Below, one piece after another: positions 1 to 9,800 of a DNA stretch of 64,000 bases (positions are counted from its first letter, which is position 1; the number at the start of each line of letters is the position of its first letter). The notes below the pieces were generated by a model. The model saw only the letters and a list, made by a program, of their open reading frames with translations, did no database searches and was not told the DNA's origin. The stretch spans positions 1 to 64,000 of the forward strand of contig JBFMFU010000047.1 of NCBI GenBank assembly GCA_040751985.1, given 5' to 3'. Source of the DNA: Desulfoferula sp040751985. GTDB lineage: Bacteria; Desulfobacterota; Desulfarculia; Desulfarculales; Desulfarculaceae. A program made the position numbers and the translations under genes.

Positions 1-1545
1 CACCAGGTGCGCCCCGCGGGCCGCCTGCCCCAGGGCCGCGGTCAGGTCGGTTGGCTGCGGCCGGCCGGCAAAGGCCCCCAGGCCCCGGAACACCAACCCC
101 GGCCGGGCGCGCCTGGCCGCGGCCAGCACCCGGGCCAGAGAGGGAAACTCCGGGTGGGTGGTCTCGTCCACCAGCACCAGCAAGGGCGGCGGCGACAGGC
201 GGCTGAACAGCTCGGTCAACCAGGCCAGGTAGAGGTGGTCGCCGGCCTTGGCCGTGGAGGCAGCGAACTTGTCGGCCCAGGGCAGCACCAGCGGCCCGCG
301 GCCCGCGGCGGCCAGGCCGTAGACCGTCTGGATGGCGCGCCGGGCCTGGGCCTCCAGGGCCCGGCAGCGGGCCAGAGCGTCCTGGGTCCGCTTTAGGGCC
401 GGCGCGAGGGGCAGGCCGCCCAGGGCCAGGCCCAGGCTGCCCTGGCGCAAGGCTTCCAATTGCTCGGGGCTCAGCCAGGGCCGGGCCGCGGCAGTCAGGG
501 CCGCCAAATGGCCGCGGCCCCGCCGGGCCAGGATGGCCGCCGCGCACAGCTCCCACAGGCAGCGCAGCAGATGGCCGCCGCCCAGGCGCTGGGCGCGCAG
601 CCGGGCCAGGCCGCGCACCTCGGCGGCCGGAGGCGCGGTCAAGCCGTCGGTAGGCAACGCGGCCCTCTGCTGCCAGGGGCCAGGCGCGGCCCACAGGGGC
701 GGCCCGCCCAGGGAGGCGTTGCCCAAGAGCAGCACCGGGCGGCCCTGCTCACGGGCCACGGCCTGCGCCGCCCGCCAGGCGGCCAGGCCCTCGGCGGCCG
801 TGATCCGGGCCACCTCCTGCAGCACCTCCAGGCTGCGCGGCCCGGCCGGCCAGGCCAGGGCCGAGGCCGCGGCGGCCTTAGGCGAATCGCCGGCAAAGCG
901 CCGGGCCAGGGCCTGTTCGTGATGGGGCAGGCCGGCCAGGCTGTCCCAATCGCCGGCGCGGGCCGGCCGGCGCAAGCGCCTGACCCGCGCCGAGCCCGCC
1001 TGCTGCCAAGCCAGCCACAGATCGGGCGACCAGCCGCCGGGCAGGCGCAACTCGGCCGGCAGCAGGGCCGCCACCTGCCGGGCCCAATCATAAGCCTTGG
1101 TCAACTCCAACAGCCGGCGCAGGGGCCGCCCGCCCCGCTGGCCCAGCACCTCGGCCAGGCCGTCATAGAGCCAGGGCTGGGGCCGGGCCTGAGCCAGGGC
1201 CAGCAGGGTCTCGGCCTGGTCCAGGAGCTGGCGGCGTAGGGCCAGCTCGTCCCCGGCCTCGGGCCAGAACAGCCAGCCGCCGGCCGCCTCCCGCACCGGC
1301 GCCGGCAGGCCCGGCAGGACGGCCAGCAGCCGGCCCGTAGCGGCGGCGTCCCGCAGGCGCCAGGCCGTGAGCAGCCAGCGGGCCGCCCGCGGGCCGGGCG
1401 CCTCGCCGGCGGCGGCCAGGCGCATCAGCGGCCGCACCTGGCCGCGGCTGGGCGCGGGCAGGCCGTCCGCCTCGCTGGCCAGGACCTCAGCCGCGGCTGC
1501 GTCCTGGCCGGCCAGCAGCCGGGCTATGGGCCCCTGCCCGGCCAC
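1..1545 (-). CDS. Unrecognised protein, 3' end beyond the window edge
   Basis: The frame is open for 515 codons from a GTG that shares one base with the TAG stop of adenine deaminase (TAGTG arrangement), then runs off the left edge, so the C-terminus is missing. The translation is Ala/Leu/Arg/Trp-rich and looks helical, without signal peptide or membrane segments. The last visible part contains alternating hydrophobic strands around LLVLVDETTHPEF (residues about 450-465), suggesting an alpha/beta domain at the C-terminal end. I do not recognise the family and assign no function. Support for it being real: a long open frame, coupling to the upstream gene, and the lack of a convincing alternative on the plus strand. 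It is the third gene of a minus-strand operon (kinase fusion, ade, this gene). Confidence 0.6.
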   Translation of the reverse strand, partial: MAGQGPIARLLAGQDAAAAEVLASEADGLPAPSRGQVRPLMRLAAAGEAPGPRAARWLLTAWRLRDAAATGRLLAVLPGLPAPVREAAGGWLFWPEAGDELALRRQLLDQAETLLALAQARPQPWLYDGLAEVLGQRGGRPLRRLLELTKAYDWARQVAALLPAELRLPGGWSPDLWLAWQQAGSARVRRLRRPARAGDWDSLAGLPHHEQALARRFAGDSPKAAAASALAWPAGPRSLEVLQEVARITAAEGLAAWRAAQAVAREQGRPVLLLGNASLGGPPLWAAPGPWQQRAALPTDGLTAPPAAEVRGLARLRAQRLGGGHLLRCLWELCAAAILARRGRGHLAALTAAARPWLSPEQLEALRQGSLGLALGGLPLAPALKRTQDALARCRALEAQARRAIQTVYGLAAAGRGPLVLPWADKFAASTAKAGDHLYLAWLTELFSRLSPPPLLVLVDETTHPEFPSLARVLAAARRARPGLVFRGLGAFAGRPQPTDLTAALGQAARGAHLV

Positions 1546-3263
1546 TAAGGGACGAACAGCTCCACCGGCTGGAAGGCGTCCACGTCGATGAGTCCGCGGT
1601 CGCTGATCTTCAGGTGCGGGATCACGGGCAGGGCCAAAAAGGAGATGGGCATGAAGGGATCGGCGTGGGTGCAGACCAAGCGGCAGGCGGCCTGCAGCTC
1701 CTGGAGGCCGCGCTGCACCTCTGCCAGGGGCCGGTCGCTCATCAGCCCGGCCAGGGGCAGGGGCAGGCTGGCCAGCACCCGCTCGCCTTTGGCCACGACC
1801 CAGCCGCCGCCGATCTTGACCAGGTGCCGGGCGGCGGTGAGCATGGATTGGTCGTCCATGCCGGCCACCATCAGGTTGTGGCTGTCGTGGGCCACGGTGG
1901 AGGCCAGGGCCCCGGCCTTGAGGCCCAGGCCCTTGACCAGGCCCAGGCCCACCCGGCCGCTGGCCTGGTGCCGCTCGATCACCGCCAGCTTGGCCAGGTC
2001 CCGGCGCGGCGAGGCGCTGAGCCAGCCCTGGCTCTGGGGCGTGCGCTCTATCAGGTGCTCGGTGAGCACCTGGCCCGGCACCAGGCTGATGACCCGCGCT
2101 CGAGGCCCCTGCGCCCGCTGGCGGAAGATGCCGGCGCTGAGCGGCGCCACGCGCATGCTGCCCCTAGCCGCCTCCGGGAAGGGGGCCGCCTCCGGGCCCA
2201 GGTAGCGGCCGTCCTCGGCCACCAGGCGGCCGGCGTGAAAGACCTGGCGCACCTGGAAGCCCTGGAGGTCGGCCAGCACCACCAGGTCCGCGCGATACCC
2301 CGGCGCCACGGCGCCCCGGCCGGCCAGCCCGAAACGCCGGGCCGGGTTCAGGGTCACCAGGCGCAGGGCCGCGGCGGCCGGCAGGCCGCACCGTACGGCC
2401 AGGCGCAGCAAGTAGTCCAGGTGCCCCCGCCGGGCCAGGTCGTCGGCCTGCAGGTCGTCGCTGACCAGGAGGCAGCGCCGCTCGGTATGGGCGTTGACCA
2501 GGGGCAGCAGGGTGGCCAGGTTGTGGGCGGTGGTGCCCTGGCGGATCATCAGCCACATGCCCCGAGCCAGCTTCTCGGCCCCCTCGGCCTTCACCGTGGC
2601 CTCGTGCTCGCTCTGGGGTCCGGCCGTCAGATAGGCGTTGAGGGCCCGGCCGCGGAGCAGCGGCGCGTGGCCGTCGATGGGCCGGCCGGTGAAGGCCTTG
2701 AGCTTGGCCAGCACGCCCGGATCGCCGCCGGCCGCGCCGGGGAAGTTCATCATCTCGGCCAGGCCCAGCACCCGTGGGTGGCGGGCCAGATGCAGCAGAT
2801 CGGCCGCCTCCAGGTCCGCGCCCGAGTCCTCCAGGCGGGTGGCCGGCACGCAGGAGGGGGCCATGAAGTAGAAGGTCAGGGGCAGGCCCTGGCTGGCCGC
2901 CAGCATGGCCTCCACCCCGGCTCGGCCCATGACGTTGGCGATCTCGTGCGGGTCGCCCACCAGGGCCGCGGTGCCGTGGGGCACCATGGCCCGGGCCAGC
3001 TCGCCGGGGGCCAGCAGGGACGACTCCACGTGTATGTGGCCCTCGATGAAGGCCGGGGCCAGGTAGGCCCCGCGTAGGTTCACCTCCCGTTGGCCTTGGT
3101 AGCGGCCCAGGCCCACCACCCGGCCGCGGTGCACGGCCACGGCAATGCGCTCGATGCGGCCGTTGAACACGTTGACCACCCGGCCGCCGCGCAGCACCAG
3201 CTCCGCCGGCAGCTCGCCGCGGGCCACGGCCAGGCGCTCCTGCTGCACCTGCATCCAACCCAT
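1545..3263 (-). CDS. ade: Adenine deaminase
   Basis: Amidohydrolase of the AdeC type, which converts adenine to hypoxanthine plus ammonia in purine salvage (cytoplasmic, metal dependent). The 572-residue length is usual for the family. Visible signatures are the metal-binding EGHIHVESS near residue 75, VGDPHEIANVMG about 30 residues later, DGHAPLLRG, LLVSDDLQADD, and the C-terminal-domain motif VAHDSHNLMVAGMDD. I chose the ATG at 3263 because GGGAG lies 6-7 nt upstream; a GTG one codon earlier is also possible. The start overlaps the TGA of the kinase-fusion gene (TGATG), implying translational coupling. Family assignment is firm; other purine-related amidohydrolases are less likely because of the long AdeC C-terminal domain. 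Confidence 0.93.
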   Translation of the reverse strand: MGWMQVQQERLAVARGELPAELVLRGGRVVNVFNGRIERIAVAVHRGRVVGLGRYQGQREVNLRGAYLAPAFIEGHIHVESSLLAPGELARAMVPHGTAALVGDPHEIANVMGRAGVEAMLAASQGLPLTFYFMAPSCVPATRLEDSGADLEAADLLHLARHPRVLGLAEMMNFPGAAGGDPGVLAKLKAFTGRPIDGHAPLLRGRALNAYLTAGPQSEHEATVKAEGAEKLARGMWLMIRQGTTAHNLATLLPLVNAHTERRCLLVSDDLQADDLARRGHLDYLLRLAVRCGLPAAAALRLVTLNPARRFGLAGRGAVAPGYRADLVVLADLQGFQVRQVFHAGRLVAEDGRYLGPEAAPFPEAARGSMRVAPLSAGIFRQRAQGPRARVISLVPGQVLTEHLIERTPQSQGWLSASPRRDLAKLAVIERHQASGRVGLGLVKGLGLKAGALASTVAHDSHNLMVAGMDDQSMLTAARHLVKIGGGWVVAKGERVLASLPLPLAGLMSDRPLAEVQRGLQELQAACRLVCTHADPFMPISFLALPVIPHLKISDRGLIDVDAFQPVELFVP

Positions 3264-4897
3264 CACTCACTCCCGCCCGGCTGCTCCGCCGGGGCCTGCC
3301 AGCCCATCTCTCCCAGCCGCGCCAGCACCGCCGCCACCTTCTCCGCCTCCGGCCGGCCGCCGTCCACCCGCAGCAGGTGCGCCGCCACCTCCGGCGAGGG
3401 CTCCTGCCAAGCCGCGGCCTGGGCCGCCACCAGCTCGCGCCGGCCGTCGCTGGCCGAGCCGCCGGCTGCCTCGCGTTGGGCCAGGCGCTCGGCCACCACC
3501 TCTGGCGCCGCATACACCTCCACGAACAGCAGCCGGGCATCATACCTCGCGGCCAGCTCCCGAAAGCGCCGCCGCCAGGCCTCCTCGCGCAGGGAGGCGT
3601 CCACGATGGCCCCGGCGCCCATGGCCAACTGCACGCCGGCCCCGTCCAGCAGGGCCTGGTAGGTGGCCTGGGTGGCCTGGGGGCCGTAGAGGCCCTGTCC
3701 CCAGGCGTCATAGCTCCGCTCGCCGGGCTTCAGGCCGGCACGGTCTTTGCGCAGCAGGTCCGAGGAGAAAATCCGCCAGCCCAGGGTCCTCTGCAGGGCC
3801 TGGGCCAGGAAGCTCTTGCCGGTGCCCATGCGCCCCATGAAGCAGAGCAGAAAGAAGGGCGGCTCGCCGCCGGCGTAGCCCGCGGCCAGGCGCCAGTAGG
3901 CCCGGGCGCGATCCAGGTCGCGGAAGCGCTCGTCGCGCTCCACCTCCGGGTCCTCGAACATGAAGCCGTAGACCTTGGCCCGCACCACCGCCCGGTAGCA
4001 CTTGTAGAAGTCCAGCACGGCCGGCAGGCCCTGGTCGCCGCTACGGGCCACGAACTCCTGCACCAACGCCTGCGATAGGTCCGGGCGGCCGTGGAAGTCC
4101 AGGTCCATGGCCAGGAAAGCCAGGTCGCAGGCCTGGTCCTGGTGGCGGAAGCGCTCGTTGAACTCGATGCAGTCGAAGATGATCGGTCGGCCGGTTGCGG
4201 GCAGGTTTATGTTGCCCGAGTGCAGGTCGCCGTGGCCGTCCACGATGCGGCCCTGGGCCACCCGCTGTTCCAGCAGCCCCCGCTGCCGGCGCAGAAAGTC
4301 CAGGCTGTAGTCGGCCACCGCCTGCCAGCGGGCGGGCGAAACGGTAACGCCCTTGCTGTGCTCGGTCTGGCGGAAGTTCTCCTCCACGTTCAGGCGCACC
4401 TGCTGGGGCCGGCCGCTGAAGTCCACCTGGGGCCCGCGGCCGGCCCGCCGGTAGAAGCCGGCCAGCACCCGGGCCAGGCCCCGCACCTGCCCGGCGTCCA
4501 CCTGCCCGGCGTCCAGCAGGCGGTCCATCATGCGGCCGGCGTCCATCTGAACCATCTTGAGCACATAGTCCAGCACCGGCCCGCCGGGACTGGCCTGGGC
4601 GGCCAGGGCCGGGCCCCCCGGCCCCTGCACCACGGCCAGCACCTCCAGGTACACCTCCGGGGCCAGGCGCCGGTTAAGGAAAAGCTCGTCGTTGCAGAAG
4701 CGCCGCCGGGCCGCCAGGGCGCGGAAGTCCGCGAAGCCCAGGTCCACCGGCTTCTTGAGCTTGTAGGCGAAGGGCCCGGTGAGGAAGATGTGGCTGAGGT
4801 GGGTCTGCAGGTGCCTCAGCCCGGTCACGGCGTGGGGGTAGAACTCGGGCCGGCCCATGGCCCGCACCACCTCCTGGCTGTTCTGCCCCTGACCCAT
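3263..4897 (-). CDS. Aminoglycoside-phosphotransferase-like / P-loop kinase fusion
   Basis: A 544-residue two-domain protein of the COG2187-COG0645 fusion type. The N-terminal half has a protein-kinase-like phosphotransferase core with catalytic loop HGDLHSGN (222-229) and metal-binding DCIEF (242-246). The C-terminal half carries a Walker A GRMGTGKS (355-362), as in gluconate/shikimate-kinase-like P-loop enzymes. The substrate of this fusion is not established, so I give no specific reaction. No signal peptide or membrane segment is seen, so it is probably cytoplasmic. It is the first gene of a minus-strand unit with adenine deaminase, whose start overlaps its stop; the link to purine salvage is inference only. 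Confidence 0.85.
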   Translation of the reverse strand: MGQGQNSQEVVRAMGRPEFYPHAVTGLRHLQTHLSHIFLTGPFAYKLKKPVDLGFADFRALAARRRFCNDELFLNRRLAPEVYLEVLAVVQGPGGPALAAQASPGGPVLDYVLKMVQMDAGRMMDRLLDAGQVDAGQVRGLARVLAGFYRRAGRGPQVDFSGRPQQVRLNVEENFRQTEHSKGVTVSPARWQAVADYSLDFLRRQRGLLEQRVAQGRIVDGHGDLHSGNINLPATGRPIIFDCIEFNERFRHQDQACDLAFLAMDLDFHGRPDLSQALVQEFVARSGDQGLPAVLDFYKCYRAVVRAKVYGFMFEDPEVERDERFRDLDRARAYWRLAAGYAGGEPPFFLLCFMGRMGTGKSFLAQALQRTLGWRIFSSDLLRKDRAGLKPGERSYDAWGQGLYGPQATQATYQALLDGAGVQLAMGAGAIVDASLREEAWRRRFRELAARYDARLLFVEVYAAPEVVAERLAQREAAGGSASDGRRELVAAQAAAWQEPSPEVAAHLLRVDGGRPEAEKVAAVLARLGEMGWQAPAEQPGGSE

Positions 4898-4995
4898 GCT
4901 CCGTCCTGCTGACGCTCCGTAGCCGCTTGCACCTCAGGTTAACAAGGTGGTGGTCCTTTTTAAAGCCGTCTCACTTGTAGGCCTCCTAAGCATGG

Positions 4996-5001
4996 CATAA
5001 T
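4996..5001 (+). promoter_or_regulatory. Candidate -10 element (CATAAT) of a near-leaderless tamA transcript
   Basis: CATAAT (5 of 6 to TATAAT) ends 10 nt before the tamA ATG, and there is no Shine-Dalgarno sequence in between. Transcription from here would begin within a few bases of the start codon. A TTGTAG lies at 4975-4980 but its 15-nt spacing to this hexamer is short. Inference from sequence only. Confidence 0.35.
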
Positions 5002-5011
5002 ATCAAGCAAT

Positions 5012-6874
5012 ATGCGCGTCTTTCTCCCGCTGCTGGCCCTGCTGTTGCTGGTCCCCCTGCTGCCCGGCCCAGCCCTGGCCTGGGACGATCCGGACTACCT
5101 GGAGGCCGACGGCATCCAGCTGCCGGCGCAGGCCCCCTGGCAGGTGGTGTCGATCCAGTTCAAGGGCTTCCAGGCCGTGACCCCGGCCCAGGCCCGCGCG
5201 GTGATGGAGTACAAGTCGCCGGCCGGGGCCATCCTGCCCCAGGCCGTCCCCTACGACGCCCTCAAGGTGCAGCGCGACCTGCGCCGCCTGGAGCAGCTCT
5301 TCCATCAGGAGGGCTACTTCCGGGCCCAGGTGAAGGTGCAGGAGGAGCGGCAGGCCGCGGAGAGAACCGTGCGCCTGACCTTCGTGGCCGAAGAGGGCGA
5401 GCCCACCATCATCTCCGAGGTGCAGCTGCTCTGGCCCGACGACGCCGTCCGCCAGGCCTGGGAGGCCCAGGTGCAGAAGCTGGTGCAGGTCCAGGCGGGC
5501 CAGCGTCTGCAGCTGAGCCGCTACGAGCAGAGCAAGCGGGACATCGTGCGCTTTCTGGGCAACCAGGCCCACCCCATGGTCAAGGTGCAGGGCCAGGTGC
5601 GCGTGTATCGCTGGGAGCGGCGGGCGGTGGTCGTGCTGCGCATCGTCCCCGGCCCGCGCCTCTTGTTCGGGCCGGTGGAGGTCAAGGGCAACCGGCGGCT
5701 GAGCAAGAAGTTCATCCTGCAGGAAAAGACCTTCTCCCTGGGCCAGCCCTACAGCCTGGACGCCATGGACCGTACCCAGCAGGCCCTCTTAGACACCGGC
5801 TTCTTCGGGGTGGTCACCCTGCACCCGCAGTACCACAAGGTCTCCGGCGGCATGGTGCCCGTACTCATCGAGGTGCAGGAGCGGCCGCCGCAGAGCGTGC
5901 AGCTGCGCGTGGGCTGGGGCAACGAGGACCTGCTGCGGGTGGGCGTGCAGTGGGTGAACCGCAACCTGCTGGGGCTCAACGACACCTTCAGCGTGGAGGG
6001 CAAGCTCAGCGCCATCTACGAAGGCATGGTAGGCACCCTGAAGATACCCTACATCCCCAACCGCCAGGCCAACCTGGTCACCCGAGGAGGCATCGAGCAG
6101 CGCGACAGCGAGGCCTTCGTCAACAACCGCCTGTTCGTCAACCCGGCCGTGGAGTACCGCCTGGACAAGCAGTGGTCCTGGTACCTGGGCTACAACGTGG
6201 AGCGGGACCGCATACGCGAGCTGCGGGCCCAGGTGCCCGACCCCGGCTTTGAGAACCAGACCTTCTTCATCTCCTCGGTGCCCCTGGGCATCATCTACGA
6301 CAGCCGCAACTCGGTGCTGGACGCCACCAAGGGCACCTACCTGCGCCTGGAGGTGGAGGTGGCCAGCGAGGTCCTGGGCTCGGAGCTGAGCTTCATCCGG
6401 CCGGTGATAGACCTGCGCCACGTGCTGCCCCTGCCCTGGCAGCGCTGGTACCTGGCCCTGCGCGCCAGCGGCGGCGCGGTCTACGCCCTGCCCGGCACCG
6501 ACACCATCCCCCTGATCCGGCGCTTCTTCCCCGGCGGCGCCGACAGTGTGCGCGGCTACCCCTGGGAGAAGCTGGGGCCCCTGGACAAGGGCGGCAACCC
6601 CCTGGGCGGCGAGTCCATGGCCGTGGGCAGCGTGGAGCTGCGCTTTCCCTTGTTGGGCGAACTGGGCGGCGTGGTCTTCGTGGACGCGGGCAACGCCTGG
6701 AGCAACGTGATCAGCCAGGACCAGGGCACCCTGCGCTTCACCACCGGCTTCGGCCTGCGCTACAACACGCCAGTGGGCCCCATCCGCCTGGACATCGGCT
6801 ACCAGCTCAATCCGCCACAGGCCGGCCTGGACGACCGCTACGAGGTTTACCTGAGCGTGGGGCAGGCCTTCTGA
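5012..6874 (+). CDS. tamA: Omp85-family outer membrane protein TamA-like
   Basis: A 620-residue outer-membrane barrel of the TamA/BamA superfamily. A clear signal peptide (hydrophobic residues 3-22, ending ALA) is followed by POTRA-type periplasmic repeats over roughly residues 40-290, then a 16-strand-type barrel. Near the C-terminus the segment FPGGADSVRGYP contains the conserved VRGY of Omp85 proteins, and the protein ends in an aromatic residue (GQAF). With TamB it is expected to form the translocation and assembly module that inserts certain outer membrane proteins or moves lipids. The stop overlaps the tamB ATG by one base (TGATG), so the two are coupled. No ribosome-binding site is visible, and the start is fixed by the signal peptide. 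Confidence 0.9.
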   Translation: MRVFLPLLALLLLVPLLPGPALAWDDPDYLEADGIQLPAQAPWQVVSIQFKGFQAVTPAQARAVMEYKSPAGAILPQAVPYDALKVQRDLRRLEQLFHQEGYFRAQVKVQEERQAAERTVRLTFVAEEGEPTIISEVQLLWPDDAVRQAWEAQVQKLVQVQAGQRLQLSRYEQSKRDIVRFLGNQAHPMVKVQGQVRVYRWERRAVVVLRIVPGPRLLFGPVEVKGNRRLSKKFILQEKTFSLGQPYSLDAMDRTQQALLDTGFFGVVTLHPQYHKVSGGMVPVLIEVQERPPQSVQLRVGWGNEDLLRVGVQWVNRNLLGLNDTFSVEGKLSAIYEGMVGTLKIPYIPNRQANLVTRGGIEQRDSEAFVNNRLFVNPAVEYRLDKQWSWYLGYNVERDRIRELRAQVPDPGFENQTFFISSVPLGIIYDSRNSVLDATKGTYLRLEVEVASEVLGSELSFIRPVIDLRHVLPLPWQRWYLALRASGGAVYALPGTDTIPLIRRFFPGGADSVRGYPWEKLGPLDKGGNPLGGESMAVGSVELRFPLLGELGGVVFVDAGNAWSNVISQDQGTLRFTTGFGLRYNTPVGPIRLDIGYQLNPPQAGLDDRYEVYLSVGQAF

Positions 6875-9800
6875 TGGGACGCGGCACCAAGACCACCAAG
6901 CTGATCCTGTGGCTGCTGTTGGCCCTGTTCGTAGCCCTGGGACTGGCCGCCTGGGGCCTGGGCCAGAGCCAGGCCGCGCGCGGCTGGCTGGCGGCGCGCC
7001 TGCAGCAGGAGGTGGCCGCGGCCACCGGCGCCCGCCTGGAGCTGGCCTCCTTAGAGGGCAGCTTGATCCTGGACGCGCGCCTCAAGGGCCTCAAGCTGGT
7101 CAAGGACGGCCGCCTGCTGTTGGCCGCCGACGAGCTGCGCCTGAGCTACAACCCGCTGTTGTTGCTGCTGGGACGGGCGCGCATCAGCTCCCTGACCGCG
7201 GTGCGGCCGCGGGTCAACCTGCCCTGGGACCTGGCCGGCGCGGGAGGCGGAGGCGCCCCGCCCCTGACCCTGAGCATCGCCGAGCTGCGGGTGGAGGACG
7301 GCGCCCTCACGGCCGGCGGCGGCCTGGGCCCGGTGCAACGGGCCGAGGGCGTGACGCTCAGCGGCGGGCTGGTCCTGAACCAGCGCGGCCTGGACGGCCG
7401 CTTGCAGCTAAGCCGGGTCCGGGTCTGGCTGGCCGGCCTGGCCGCGCCCCTGGAGCTAAAAGGCCGGACGCGGCTGCGCGACGGGCGCCTGGAGCTGGAG
7501 CGGGTGCAGGCGGCCAGCGGGCCCAACCAGGTGCAGGTGGACGGCAGCCTGGCGCTGGCGCCCCAGCTGGCGCTGAAGCTCAAGCTGCAGGCCCAGGATA
7601 TCAAGGCCGAGGCCCTGCCCGTGGCCTGGCCCCTGCCCCAGCCGCCGCGCGGGCCCCTGGGCCTGACCCTGTCGCTGAGCGGCCCCCTGCAGCGCTTGCA
7701 GGTGCAGGGCCGGGTGAGCCAGGGCGGCTCCGGCCTCAAGCTAGCCGGCTGGTGCAATGTGCTGAGCGGGGCCATGCAGATGCGGGCCGAGCTGGAGGGC
7801 CTGAGCCTGCCCGCCTGGGGCCTGGCCGATCTGCCCCTGACCCTGGAGGGCCGGGCGCAGGTGGACAGCCAGGCCTGGCCCGGCGCCCAGGGCGGCAAGC
7901 TGGGCCTGGACCTGGAGCTGAGCCGGGTGCAGTACCAGCAGATGCGGGCCGGACCCCTGCGGGCCCAGGCCCGCCTGGAGGGCGCCCGTCTGGTGCTGGA
8001 GTCGCTGTCGCTGGAGTCGCCCTGGGGCGGGGTCAGCGGCCAGGGCCGGGCCACCCTGCCCCTGGCCGGCCAGGCCTGGCGGGCCGAGGGCAGCCTGGAG
8101 CTGCGCCAGGCGGGGGCGCCGCCGCTGCTGGCCGAGGCGCTGCCCGCCCTGCTCAAGCAGGCCCGCCTCAGCGGCCAGGTGTATTTCGTGGGCGGCGGAC
8201 AGGAGCTGCAGCTCAAGCTCAAGCTGGGCCCCGCGCAGCTGGCGCCGGGCCTGGAGATGCAGAGCCTGGAGGCCAGCGGCGGCTGGCAAAAGGGGCGCTG
8301 GCAGCTCAGCCAACTGAGCCTGGAGGGCCCTCTGGCCTCTCTGAGCGGCCTGGGCCGCGCCGACCTGGAGGGCGGCGACCTGGCCCTGCACCTGCACCTG
8401 CCGGACCTGGCCCGGCTGGGCCAGGTGCTGGCGCGGCTGCAGCTACCCACGCCCGAAGGGCTGGAGGGCGACCTGGAGATGCAGGCGCGCCTCCGCGGCC
8501 CCTGGCGCGCGCCGCGGCTGCAGGGCCGGCTGTCCTCGACTCGCCTGCTCACCGCCTACGCCTGGATGCGCCGGGCCGAGGCCGAGTTTGACCTCAAGCA
8601 ATTGCTGCCCAAGCCCCTGGGCTGGGTCAACCTGCGGACCCTTCCCCTGATCTCCGGCGAGCTGTTCCTGGCCCAGGCCCAGGCGCGCCTGGAGTTGGGC
8701 GAGCAGGGCCAGCGGCTGAGCCTGGAGGCGCAGGGACCGGAGATGTCCCTGGGCCTGGGCCTGACCAGCCGTCAGCTCTTCCAGTTGCCCCTCCGGGCCG
8801 AGCTGCAGGGCCTGTGGCTGCAACGGCCGGAGATGGGCCGCTGGAGCCAGCAGGGCCTGGCCAGCCTGGTGCTGGACCAGCGGGAGGTACAGGTACAGGG
8901 CTTAGCCCTGGCCCAGGCAGAGCAGCGCCTGCTGCTGGCCGGCCGGGTGGACCCGGTGAGCGGGGCGGTGCAGGCCGCGGTCAGTCTGCAAGGGCTGCGC
9001 CTGGCCCCGCTGCTGCGCAACCAAGTCACCCTGCCCTGGCGCAGCGAGCTGAGCGTGCAGGGCCGGCTCAGCGGCACCCTGGAGCAGCCGCGCCTGGACC
9101 TCAGCGGCCGCCTCAGCGGCCTGCAATGGCGGGGGGTGCCTGCCACCGAGGTGGAGTTCGCCGGCAGCTACGGCCAGGATTCGCTGGGCCTGCAGGGCAG
9201 CGCCCTGCAGGCCGGCCGGCCGGTGGCCCAGGTGCAGGCCCGCCTGGGCTACGCTCTGAGCCTGCGCCCGCCGGTGGCCGAGCCCACCCAGGCCGGCATT
9301 AAGGTGCAGGCCCGGGCCCGGGAGCTGGCCCTGGAGCTGCTGGCCCCCTTCCTGCCCGGCATCAGCAGCCTCAAGGGCCGGCTGCGCCTGAATCTGGAGG
9401 TGGCCGGCAGCCTGGCTCATCCCCAGGTGCAGGGCAGCCTGGAGGTGAGCCAGGGGGCCCTGGTGGTGGAGGCCAGCGGGCAGGAGGTGAAGGGCATCGA
9501 GCTGCGGCTGGCCCTAAAGGACGGCCGCCTGCGCGTGGAGCGCTGTCAGGCCCTCGCCGGCGGCAAGCTGGAGGTGACCGGCCACGCAGACCTGCCCCGG
9601 CAGGGCGCCGAGGGCAGCCTGGAGCTGCACCTGACCGCCGAGGGGGTCAAGGTTTCCCTGGGCACCGCCGGCCAGATGACCGTGCAGGCCAACCTGAGCC
9701 TGACCGGCAGCACCCAGCGGCCGGTGCTCACGGGGCTGGTGCGCCCCAGCGACCTGACCATCGCCGTGTCGCTGAACCCGCCGGCCGGCCTGGGGGACGT

